11,980 nt of DNA, taken from NCBI GenBank assembly GCA_002730985.1, contig PCBP01000045.1, positions 1 to 11,980 of the forward strand, given 5' to 3'. A program made the position numbers and the translations under genes. A model generated the notes under the pieces. It saw only the letters and a list, made by a program, of their open reading frames with translations. It was not told the DNA's origin and did not search any database. Position 1 is the first letter of the stretch. Each line of letters begins with the position of its first letter. The stretch comes from Flavobacteriales bacterium. Lineage in GTDB: Bacteria; Bacteroidota; Bacteroidia; Flavobacteriales; BACL11. Below are positions 6,273 through 11,980 of the stretch, piece by piece.

Positions 6273-6680
6273 ATGGAAAACGAAAAACTAGTAAATGAAT
6301 ATATTAACTCTTTGACGCTTAAAGTAAATGAGCTACAACAAGAGAACCTATTATTAAAGGCTCGGATAAATACAGAACGAGCAGATTTAGAAGAACAACA
6401 AATGGCACTAAAATTAGAGCTACAGCAGACAAAAGATAAACTTGCTAAACTTAGCGAGGCTCCAAAAGTTAAAGCGGAAAAGCCGGCAAAAGAAAAGCCG
6501 GCAATTCCAGCATTTACGCCTGGATCTTTTGAAGAAGAAAAACCTGTAGCAAAACCTAAAGGTCCTAAGCCTATGATTAAGGCTCCAAAACCTAAAGGTT
6601 ATAATGCAGAAGTAGATGGGCCAAGAGATGTTATTCCTAATCCAGCGTTTGAAGATTTTAAAGAGAAAAAATATAACTAA
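6273..6680 (+). CDS. Coiled-coil protein with Lys/Pro-rich tail, 135 aa
   Basis: Residues 1-62 form a clear heptad-type coiled coil (KLVNEYINSLTLKVNELQQE, then LLLKARI, LEEQQMALKLELQQTKDKLA). Residues 63-110 are rich in Lys, Pro, Ala and Glu (VKAEKPAKEKPAIPAF, KPKGPKPMIKAPKPKG) and are probably extended or disordered. A short acidic/aromatic end follows (NPAFEDFKEKKYN). No enzyme motif, signal peptide or membrane segment is present. I do not recognise the family. It lies between two Mtd-type module genes, in the zone where T4 codes its fibrous whisker protein (wac), so a rod-like linker or a chaperone for the fibres is possible. The ribosome site is weak (ATAGGC), with a 25-bp gap from the previous stop. 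Confidence 0.7.
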   Translation: MENEKLVNEYINSLTLKVNELQQENLLLKARINTERADLEEQQMALKLELQQTKDKLAKLSEAPKVKAEKPAKEKPAIPAFTPGSFEEEKPVAKPKGPKPMIKAPKPKGYNAEVDGPRDVIPNPAFEDFKEKKYN

Positions 6681-6694
6681 CAAGGAATAAACCA

Positions 6695-7009
6695 ATGACA
6701 GCAGTAATTAAAATTAAGCGTAATGAAACAAGTGGTAATGCACCAACAACAGCGGACATTGCACAAGGAGAAGTTGCACTAAACACAGCCGATAAGGAAA
6801 TGTATGTAAGAGATTCTACTGATGCTATAGTCAAATTTGCTAACTATGCAGAAAAAGACTTAGCTTTAGAATTTCCTACAGGAGACTATGGTAGTGTTGC
6901 AACAGATCTTTCAACAGATGCTTTTGGTCAGTTACTAGATGTTATTTACGACCTTCAAACTAACATTAAATACAGACTAGCTACAGAAGATCTTGGATCG
7001 GTAGCATAA
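6695..7009 (+). CDS. Mtd-type N-terminal module protein, 104 aa
   Basis: The protein opens AVIKIKRNETSGNAPTTADI and continues QGEVALNTADKEMYVRD. This is the same start module as the two long fibre genes: a K-R-x-x pair, then G-E-x-A-x-N/A and a short beta turn. The second half contains LEFPTGDYGSVATDLSTDAF (58-77). The chain ends EDLGSVA, which looks like the beginning of a second GDYGSVA repeat cut off by the stop. No catalytic residues can be seen. The ribosome site AAGGA is good, and 17 bp separate it from the next gene. It may be a short adaptor or cap of a fibre, or a shortened copy of a longer fibre gene. Confidence 0.65.
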   Translation: MTAVIKIKRNETSGNAPTTADIAQGEVALNTADKEMYVRDSTDAIVKFANYAEKDLALEFPTGDYGSVATDLSTDAFGQLLDVIYDLQTNIKYRLATEDLGSVA

Positions 7010-7026
7010 TGTATAGGAGAAAATAG

Positions 7027-7281
7027 ATGGCAGTTACAGTACAATTTAGGCGAGGCACAGCAGCACAGAACAATGCGTTCACAGGTGCAGCAGGTGAAGT
7101 CTCGGTTAATACAACTAATAATTCTATAAGGGTCCATGATGGGAGTACAGCAGGCGGACACGAGCTTATGCTCGCTACGGCAGTAAACATTAGTGGGAAC
7201 ATTCCAATAGGGAATGTTTCTGGAACAATTAGTGCAGATTCGATGGAAGATGGATCTAGCATAGACGGCGGAACATATTAA
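7027..7281 (+). CDS. Short Mtd-type module protein ending in IDGGTY, 84 aa
   Basis: The first 48 residues (VTVQFRRGTAAQNNAFTGAA, GEVSVNTTNNSIRVHDGSTA, GGHEL) are close to the start of the next gene, with about 30 identical positions, so the two are recent paralogues. This copy has no long fibre shaft. After the module it has only ISGNIPIGNVSGTISADSME and the ending SSIDGGTY. It therefore looks like a stand-alone module with a C-terminal tag. It may be a small virion decoration or a baseplate-side adaptor that shares a binding site with the fibre next door. It has a strong AGGAGA ribosome site and a 13-bp gap to the following gene, whose own AGGAGA lies in that gap. Confidence 0.7.
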   Translation: MAVTVQFRRGTAAQNNAFTGAAGEVSVNTTNNSIRVHDGSTAGGHELMLATAVNISGNIPIGNVSGTISADSMEDGSSIDGGTY

Positions 7282-7294
7282 TTAGGAGATAAAA

Positions 7295-8470
7295 ATGCCA
7301 ACACAAGTACAATTAAGACGAGGGACTACAACACAGAATGAATCCTTCACTGGTGCGGTAGGTGAGTTATCCGTAGATACTACGCTAGATACAGTTAGAG
7401 TCCATGATGGTTCTACAGCAGGCGGTATTAGACTTGCAAAATACTCAGAAATACAAGCTGGGGATATAACAGGTGTAACAGCAGGCACAGGACTTTCAGG
7501 CGGAGGCACTAGCGGTGGAGTAACGGTAAACCTATCACACTTAGGGATAGAAAGTCTAAGTGACCCAAATGATGATCAAATAATATTTTGGGATGATTCA
7601 GCAGGAGCAACTGCATTTTTAGATATAGGTACAGGTTTATCTATATCCGGAACAACAATATCTGTAGGAACACTTAACCAGGATACTACAGGAAACGCAG
7701 CTACGGCAACAGCATTAGAAACAGCAAGAACAATAAATGGCGTATCATTTGATGGTTCAGCCAATGTTACAACGCTAACAGCAGGAACTGGTGTTTCAGT
7801 TTCAGGCACAGCAGTTTCAATAGGACAAGCAGTAGCAACATCAGATGATGTTACATTTGCAGATGTAGCAGCAACAGGTAATGTTACTATTACAGGTAAC
7901 TTAGATGTAAATGGAACAACTACAACATTAGATTCAACCAACTCTACAATAACAGATAGATTGATTGAGCTAGGAAACGGAACATCAGGTTCACCAGCAA
8001 ACGATATGGGTCTGGTCTTTGAAAGAGGATCTTCAGACAACGCGTTTATTGGTTGGGACGAAAGTGCAGATAAATTCCTAGTAGGTACTGGTTCATTTAC
8101 AGGTGCAAGTACAGGTAATTTAACAGTTACCACAGGAACACTTGTAGCAAACCTAGAAGGTAATGTTACAGGTAATGTTACAGGTAATGCAGACACAGCT
8201 ACAACAGCAGCAGCTCTAACAACAGCAAGGACTCTATCATTTACAGGAGATGTAACTGGTACAGGAGACTTTGATGGTTCAGGTAACTTAGCAACAGCAT
8301 TAACTATTGCAGCCAATAGTGTTGCACTAGGAACTGATACAACAGGTAATTATATGGCGCAAGTAAGTGGTGGAGATGGTATTACCATTTCTCACTCACA
8401 GGGAGAGGGCTCAACAGCTACAATCACTGGTACAGCAATATATAACGCAGCTGGAACAAAACTTAATTAA
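7295..8470 (+). CDS. Repetitive tail-fibre-like structural protein, 391 aa
   Basis: It starts with the Mtd-type module (TQVQLRRGTTTQNESFTGAV, GELSVDTT, RVHDGSTAGG; residues 3-44). A Gly/Thr-rich shaft with recognisable fibre repeats follows. These are GNAATATALETARTINGVSF (133-152), ATGNVTITGNLDVNGTTTT (193-211), DRLIELGNG (221-229), GNVTGNVTGNADTATTAAAL (289-308) and ARTLSFTGDVTGTGDFDGSG (311-330). The GNAxTATALxTARTIxGVSFDG type of repeat is common in phage tail fibres. The chain ends AIYNAAGTKLN without the DGGTY motif. It lies directly before gp13, the position of the T4 whisker gene wac, so it may be a collar or baseplate appendage; that placement is inference. The gap to gp13 is 9 bp. 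A 246-residue open frame on the other strand is only a shadow of the repetitive codons. Confidence 0.75.
   Translation: MPTQVQLRRGTTTQNESFTGAVGELSVDTTLDTVRVHDGSTAGGIRLAKYSEIQAGDITGVTAGTGLSGGGTSGGVTVNLSHLGIESLSDPNDDQIIFWDDSAGATAFLDIGTGLSISGTTISVGTLNQDTTGNAATATALETARTINGVSFDGSANVTTLTAGTGVSVSGTAVSIGQAVATSDDVTFADVAATGNVTITGNLDVNGTTTTLDSTNSTITDRLIELGNGTSGSPANDMGLVFERGSSDNAFIGWDESADKFLVGTGSFTGASTGNLTVTTGTLVANLEGNVTGNVTGNADTATTAAALTTARTLSFTGDVTGTGDFDGSGNLATALTIAANSVALGTDTTGNYMAQVSGGDGITISHSQGEGSTATITGTAIYNAAGTKLN
8159..8189 (+). repeat. 12-bp tandem repeat inside the fibre gene
   Basis: The unit GGTAATGTTACA occurs twice in a row, followed by 7 bases of a third unit. It codes for GNVT-GNVT-GN in the shaft. 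A related stretch coding GNVTITGN lies near 7877. The length is a multiple of three, so gain or loss of a unit would lengthen or shorten the fibre without breaking the frame. Confidence 0.8.
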
Positions 8471-8479
8471 GGGTAGAAT

Positions 8480-9448
8480 ATGGCTTTAGCGAGTAGACAA
8501 GATTTACAAGATTATAGTTTAAGAAGACTAGGACATCCTGTAATAGAAATTAATGTAGAAGACGGACAAGTGTCAGATAGAATTGACGATGCTTTACAGT
8601 TTTTTCAAGAGTATCATTTCGATGGTGTTGAAAGAGTGTTTGTCTCACATCAAATCGTCGGTTCAAAGCTAAAGCTAACTACTAATATCGCAGGTAATTT
8701 TACAAAAGGTGAGATAATTACAGGCGGAACATCAGGAGCTACTGCAAAGGTAGACTCAACAGATGGACAATATATCACAACAGAAGAATCAAAAGGAACA
8801 TTCGTAGCGTCAGAGACTATAACAGGTGGCACCTCAGGATCAACAGCTACACTTAGCCCAACAGATTTTTATACCAAAGGGGACATAGAAAACGGTTATG
8901 TCCCCGTTGGTTCTGGTATATTAGGCGTAACTAGAATGTTTAATTTTGGTGGCGCAGCAACAAATAATACAAGAGATGGACAACTGTTTGATTTAATGTA
9001 TCAATTTAGAATGAATGATTTATATAATTTAATGGGAGCAGACATGGTTTATTACACAATAGTCCAGAGTCACTTAACAACATTAGAAAAACTTCTCACT
9101 AGTGAGAGGCAGATTCGTTTCAATCGTAAAACAGATAGACTATATGTAGATACAGATTGGGATAAAACATTCAATGTAGGAGATTACATAGTAGCAGAAG
9201 CTTACGCTATCATAGATCCGGCAACATATACAGAAGTTTATGATGATATGTTTCTTAAAAAATATACGACAGCACTAATTAAAAGGCAATGGGGAGAAAA
9301 CCCTAAAAAATTCGCAGGAATACAAATGCCAGGTGGGGTTACATTAAACGGAGACCAAATCTATCAAGAAGCTGTACAAGAGATACAGGCAATTGAACAA
9401 GAGATGTCATTGAAATATGAATTGCCACCGTCATTTATGATAGGATAA
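8480..9448 (+). CDS. gp13: Neck protein gp13 (head completion), with inserted repeat domain, 322 aa
   Basis: The N-terminus (SRQDLQDYSLRRLGHPVIEI, then NVEDGQVSDRIDDALQFFQE and YHFDGVERVFVSHQI) is the strongly conserved start of T4-type gp13. The C-terminal half (FDLMYQFRMNDLYNLMGADM, YTIVQSHLTTLEKLLT, RQIRFNRKTDRLYVD, LIKRQWGENPKKFAG) also fits. gp13 joins with gp14 to form the neck that seals the filled head and receives the tail. T4 gp13 is 309 residues. Here residues 72-126 are extra and carry two copies of ITGGTSG-(A/S)-TA, 34 residues apart, placed between the HQI strand and the GILGVTRMF strand. The gene order gp13-gp14-gp15-gp16-gp17 confirms the call. The stop is 3 bp before the gp14 ATG. 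Confidence 0.92.
   Translation: MALASRQDLQDYSLRRLGHPVIEINVEDGQVSDRIDDALQFFQEYHFDGVERVFVSHQIVGSKLKLTTNIAGNFTKGEIITGGTSGATAKVDSTDGQYITTEESKGTFVASETITGGTSGSTATLSPTDFYTKGDIENGYVPVGSGILGVTRMFNFGGAATNNTRDGQLFDLMYQFRMNDLYNLMGADMVYYTIVQSHLTTLEKLLTSERQIRFNRKTDRLYVDTDWDKTFNVGDYIVAEAYAIIDPATYTEVYDDMFLKKYTTALIKRQWGENPKKFAGIQMPGGVTLNGDQIYQEAVQEIQAIEQEMSLKYELPPSFMIG
8693..8857 (+). repeat. Two ITGGTSG repeats inserted in gp13
   Basis: Residues 72-126 of gp13 read GNFTKGEIITGGTSGATAKV and, 34 residues on, GTFVASETITGGTSGSTATL. The two halves are clearly copies of one unit. Units like this (G-x-F-x-x-x-E-x-I-T-G-G-T-S-G-x-T-A) are widespread in fibre and baseplate proteins of marine phages, so this part probably came from such a gene. 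The exact borders of the insertion are approximate. Confidence 0.75.
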
Positions 9449-9451
9449 TAC

Positions 9452-10198
9452 ATGGCTACTAATCACTTCTTTCAAGGCGGTAACAGTATAGGAGCTACAG
9501 GCGAACAACGCTTAGTAGAAGACCTTGTTATTGAAAGTTTGAAAGTATATGGGCATGACATATATTACATGCCTAGGACACTAGTAAACAAAGATACAAT
9601 TTTTGATGAAGATGAATTGTCAAGATTTACACAAGCATATCCATTAGAAATGTATTTAGATAATGTTAATGGCTATGAAGGACAAGGAGATATATTTACC
9701 AGGTTTGGATTAGAAGTTAGAGATCAAGCAACATTCGTAATGGCAAAAAGAAGGTGGGACGATTTAGTATTAACAAGTGGAGGCACATTTACACAAACAA
9801 CAAGACCTTCTGAAGGAGACTTACTTTATTTTCCAAAAACAAAGAGCATTTTTGAAATCAAATATGTAGATTTTCAAAATCCTTTTTATCAACTAAACCA
9901 AATTTATGTATTTAGATTAACATGTGAACTATTCGAATACAGTTCAGAAGATTTAGATACAGGCATTACAGATATAGATGTCATAGAAACAAAATACTCT
10001 CAAGATATGTTAGAGTTTCAATTACTACAAGAGGGTGGCCAACTATTATTAAACGAAACAAATGGTTGTATAATTAACGAAGCATATAATACAGCACTTT
10101 CTGAACCAATAGATAATACAGACTTTGATAACTTAGTAACATTAGAAGGCATATTAGACTTTAGTGAAAAGAATCCATTTGGTGAGATAGGAGCGTAG
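9452..10198 (+). CDS. gp14: Neck protein gp14, 248 aa
   Basis: The sequence matches T4 gp14 in its N-terminal region: QRLVEDLVIESLKVYGHDIY, YMPRTLVNKDTIFDEDEL, TQAYPLEMYLDNVNGYEGQG, FGLEVRDQATFVMAKRRWDD. A later block, RPSEGDLLYFPKTKSIFEIK, also fits, followed by FYQLNQIYVFRLTCELFEYS. Its length is near that of T4 gp14 (256 residues). gp14 sits under gp13 in the neck and links the head connector to the tail end formed by gp15. The gene begins 3 bp after gp13 and ends one base before gp15, so the three are translated together from the late transcript. No odd features apart from a rather acidic C-terminal third. Confidence 0.92.
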   Translation: MATNHFFQGGNSIGATGEQRLVEDLVIESLKVYGHDIYYMPRTLVNKDTIFDEDELSRFTQAYPLEMYLDNVNGYEGQGDIFTRFGLEVRDQATFVMAKRRWDDLVLTSGGTFTQTTRPSEGDLLYFPKTKSIFEIKYVDFQNPFYQLNQIYVFRLTCELFEYSSEDLDTGITDIDVIETKYSQDMLEFQLLQEGGQLLLNETNGCIINEAYNTALSEPIDNTDFDNLVTLEGILDFSEKNPFGEIGA

Positions 10199-10199
10199 G

Positions 10200-10991
10200 A
10201 TGTTTAAAGGAGCAACATTTTATCACAATCATATAAGAAAGGCTATTATAGCTTTTGGAACAATATTCAATGACATAAACATTGAAAGAAAAAATAGTGC
10301 TGGAGCTGTAGCACAAGCAATTAGAGTACCTTTGGCATATTCTACTAAACAAAAATTTATGACAAGGATAGCTAGAGTAACAGATACAAGTACAAGAGGT
10401 GAAGTAGCAATTACTTTACCTAGAATGGGGTTTGAAATACAAGGAATAACATATGATCCTGCAAGAAAAACCCAAGTAATTAATAAAAATAAGGTAGTAG
10501 GTACAGGAGACGATGCTAATACTGTAAGAGTAGCATTTAATTCTACGCCATACAACATGAATTTGGCCTTATATATATTTGCGAAGAACCAAGATGATGG
10601 TTTACAATGTTTGGAACAAATTATACCTTACTTTAATCCAGACTTTAATGTTACTATTAATGATTTACCAGAACTTGGAATAAAAAGAGATATTAAAATT
10701 ACATTAGATAATGTTGGTTATGAAGATGAATACGAAGGCGAATTTGCTAATAGATTAAGTGTAGTATGGACATTAAATTTTACAATGAGACTTAATTTTT
10801 ATAGTAATGTAAGCAATCACGATGTTATTAAGAAAGCAATTGCTAGGGTCTACAATGACACGAACATGACTCTTAATACAACAACTAATTCTAGCAAAGG
10901 AACAATAACTGCTAGTGTTAATCCGTTGAACGCAACACCGTCTGATACATATTCATTCTTGGAGGAATTTGATGAAGAATTCGAACAATAA
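10200..10991 (+). CDS. gp15: Tail terminator / sheath stabiliser gp15, 263 aa
   Basis: The N-terminus (MFKGATFYHNHIRKAIIAFG, then TIFNDINIERK and AIRVPLAYSTKQKFMTRIAR) is the characteristic start of T4-type gp15. The body also fits, with TLPRMGFEIQGITYDPARK, VRVAFNSTPYNMNLALYIFA, DGLQCLEQIIPYFNPDFNVT and VWTLNFTMRLNFYSNV. gp15 forms the ring that ends tail tube and sheath growth and docks the tail to the neck. T4 gp15 is 272 residues, so this is full length. The ATG follows the gp14 stop after one base, with GGAG upstream. Its last 20 bases overlap the start of gp16, and the gp16 ribosome site lies inside this gene. Confidence 0.93.
   Translation: MFKGATFYHNHIRKAIIAFGTIFNDINIERKNSAGAVAQAIRVPLAYSTKQKFMTRIARVTDTSTRGEVAITLPRMGFEIQGITYDPARKTQVINKNKVVGTGDDANTVRVAFNSTPYNMNLALYIFAKNQDDGLQCLEQIIPYFNPDFNVTINDLPELGIKRDIKITLDNVGYEDEYEGEFANRLSVVWTLNFTMRLNFYSNVSNHDVIKKAIARVYNDTNMTLNTTTNSSKGTITASVNPLNATPSDTYSFLEEFDEEFEQ
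10961..10965 (+). promoter_or_regulatory. Ribosome binding site GGAGG that fixes the gp16 start
   Basis: GGAGG lies 6 bases before the ATG at 10972, inside the end of gp15. This spacing favours the ATG over the TTG directly before it (10969) and shows that gp16 is started within the gp15 coding region. Confidence 0.8.
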
Positions 10992-11481
10992 AAATACTTT
11001 TGAAGATTTAGATAAAGCATTTAATACAAAAGAAGTAACAAAAGCTTTAGAATCTAATCTTAAAAAAGTACAAGACGAGAGACAACTCCCAGCAATAGAT
11101 ATGTCCGAAGAAGACAAAGACATTCTACATGCTAAACAACAAGAAGAAGATTTACAATATGCTAGGTCTATATTAAAACAGGCAGAGGCATATAACGCTG
11201 AGGCTATTGAAGGTATATTACACATAGCTAGAAACTCAGATCAACCCCGTGCTTATGAAGTAGCAGGCGGACTAATTAAAAACTTACAAGATACAGCTAA
11301 AGATATGCTAGAAGTACAAGAAAAGCATAAGCGTATAGTAGATGACGGATCTAAAGGTAAGAACATTAAAACACAGAACAACATGTTCGTAGGTAGTACA
11401 AAAGATTTACTACAAGCATTGAAAGGCGAACAGGCTAAAACAATAGAAGGCGAAGTAGCAGAAGACAATGGCGAAACCTGA
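10972..11481 (+). CDS. gp16: Terminase small subunit gp16, 169 aa
   Basis: Length (T4 gp16 is 164 residues), position between gp15 and gp17, and layout all point to the small terminase. It has a charged N-terminus (NTFEDLDKAFNTKEV), then a central helical pair (EEDLQYARSILKQAEAYNAE, AIEGILHIARNSDQPRAYEV, AGGLIKNLQDTAKDMLEVQE) that resembles the long coiled-coil core of T4 gp16. A C-terminal NMFVGSTKDLLQALKG region follows, of the kind that contacts the motor. gp16 oligomerises in rings, picks the DNA end for packaging and stimulates the gp17 ATPase. The ATG at 10972 is preferred because GGAGG is placed 6 bp upstream. It overlaps gp15 by 20 bp and gp17 by 14 bp. Confidence 0.9.
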   Translation: MKNSNNKNTFEDLDKAFNTKEVTKALESNLKKVQDERQLPAIDMSEEDKDILHAKQQEEDLQYARSILKQAEAYNAEAIEGILHIARNSDQPRAYEVAGGLIKNLQDTAKDMLEVQEKHKRIVDDGSKGKNIKTQNNMFVGSTKDLLQALKGEQAKTIEGEVAEDNGET

Positions 11482-11980
11482 ACAAGTCTCATATCACGGT
11501 AATCCTAATCTTAAACCATTAGCATATCAGCATGATTTTACTAAAGAAGAAATTGCAGAGTATGTTAAATGTCAGAACGATCCTAAATATTTTATAGAAA
11601 ACTATGTAAAGATCGTTACACTAGATCAAGGATTGCAACCATTTAAGTTATTTGAATGCCAAAAAGGCAAAGTAGATCTCATAATGAATGAGAGAAAAGT
11701 AATTTTAATGGAAGGCAGACAACAAGGTAAAACAGTAACAGCAGCTGCGTGTATATTACACTATACAATATTCCAAGAAGATAAGACAGTAGCTATCATG
11801 GCTAACAAAGCCTCAGCAGCTAGGGAAGTATTAAACAGATATCAAATAATGTATGAGAACTTACCTTTGTGGATGCAACAAGGTGTTAGAGTATGGAATA
11901 AGGGTGATGTAGAATTAGAGAACAATAGTAAAGTACTCTCAGCAGCTACAACAGCATCCGCCATTCGTGGTAAATCAGTT
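11468..11980 (+). CDS. gp17: Terminase large subunit gp17, N-terminal part, runs off the window
   Basis: Frame +2 from the ATG at 11468 is open to the window end (171 codons). It contains DFTKEEIAEYVKCQNDPKYF, IENYVKIVTLDQGLQPFKLF and the Walker A loop GRQQGKT (residues 83-89), corresponding to SRQLGKT of T4 gp17. AIMANKASAAREVLNRY, NLPLWMQQGVRVWNKGDVEL and AIRGKS follow. gp17 is the ATP-driven packaging motor with a C-terminal nuclease that cuts the concatemer; Walker B and the nuclease lie outside the window. Walker A comes about 78 residues earlier than in T4, so the N-terminal extension of T4 gp17 is missing. The start overlaps gp16 by 14 bp. The ribosome site is weak (GAAG), so translation is probably coupled. 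Confidence 0.92.
   Translation, partial: MAKPEQVSYHGNPNLKPLAYQHDFTKEEIAEYVKCQNDPKYFIENYVKIVTLDQGLQPFKLFECQKGKVDLIMNERKVILMEGRQQGKTVTAAACILHYTIFQEDKTVAIMANKASAAREVLNRYQIMYENLPLWMQQGVRVWNKGDVELENNSKVLSAATTASAIRGKSV

Noticed and set aside
6364..6371. GATAAATA as a second late promoter
   Set aside because: It deviates from the T4 octamer in the first base and lies well inside the coiled-coil gene, more than 300 bases before the next start.
7576..8316. A 246-codon open frame on the minus strand opposite the 391-residue fibre gene
   Set aside because: Its product is an unstructured Val/Pro/Ala-rich string. It lies wholly opposite a gene with clear fibre motifs and a good ribosome site. The open frame results from the repetitive GGT/ACA codons on the plus strand.
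7681..8340. CRISPR-like or other array suspected from many short repeated words such as ACAGGTAA and GCAACA
   Set aside because: The repeats are irregular in spacing, in frame with the protein and explained by Gly/Thr/Asn codons of the fibre shaft.
4916..8470. Possible diversity-generating retroelement, because the fibre modules resemble the major tropism determinant start domain
   Set aside because: No reverse transcriptase, no template/variable repeat pair with A-specific changes and no C-type lectin end domain are visible. The start module alone is common on ordinary phage fibres.
10969..10971. TTG at 10969 as the start of gp16
   Set aside because: The adjacent ATG at 10972 has GGAGG at the ideal distance, and there is no reason to prefer a rare start one codon earlier.

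Overview
The window is a piece of the genome of a tailed phage of the T4-like (Tevenvirinae-type myovirus) lineage. The right side carries the T4 late gene order without a break: neck protein gp13, neck protein gp14, tail terminator/sheath stabiliser gp15, small terminase gp16 and the start of large terminase gp17. The DNA is AT-rich, genes are packed with overlaps or short gaps, and the fibre-type proteins carry Thr/Gly/Ala-rich modules of the kind common in marine T4-like phages. A marine host such as SAR11/Pelagibacter or a picocyanobacterium is plausible, but nothing here proves the host.

Left block (1-4204, all minus strand): four separate small glycosyltransferase-like genes (one cut by the window edge), a 72-residue unknown, and a 496-residue fusion. 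All belong to one chain with overlaps of 4 to 35 bp. The transferases share an N-terminal K-W/Y-G-x-K/R-Y motif, a central DLD (DxD) motif and C-terminal blocks such as YNSS and GTDNYH. The fusion protein joins a domain of this same family, with DLD replaced by TPN, to a radical-SAM/SPASM-like domain that lacks the CxxxCxxC iron-sulfur motif. It looks like a protein built from two inactive enzyme domains and is the most unusual item in the window.

Divergent switch (4205-4259): a 55-bp gap holds a perfect 12-bp palindrome that reads as the T4 late promoter TATAAATA on both strands. It can start the plus-strand structural operon and possibly also the minus-strand block.

Middle block (4260-8470, plus strand): seven virion-type genes where T4 has its baseplate/fibre/whisker genes (10-11-12-wac). 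They are a small beta-sandwich-like protein, a short Ser/Thr-rich protein, four proteins with related Mtd-type N-terminal modules (two of them long repetitive fibres), and a coiled-coil protein. Three of the seven end in the same short C-terminal motif, (I/V)DGGT(Y/F).

Right block (8480-11980, plus strand): gp13, gp14, gp15, gp16 and gp17 (partial), which finish the head neck, cap the tail and package DNA. gp13 carries an inserted pair of ITGGTSG repeats. No tRNA, CRISPR array, insertion sequence or integrase was seen. No gene-free stretch is longer than about 60 bases.
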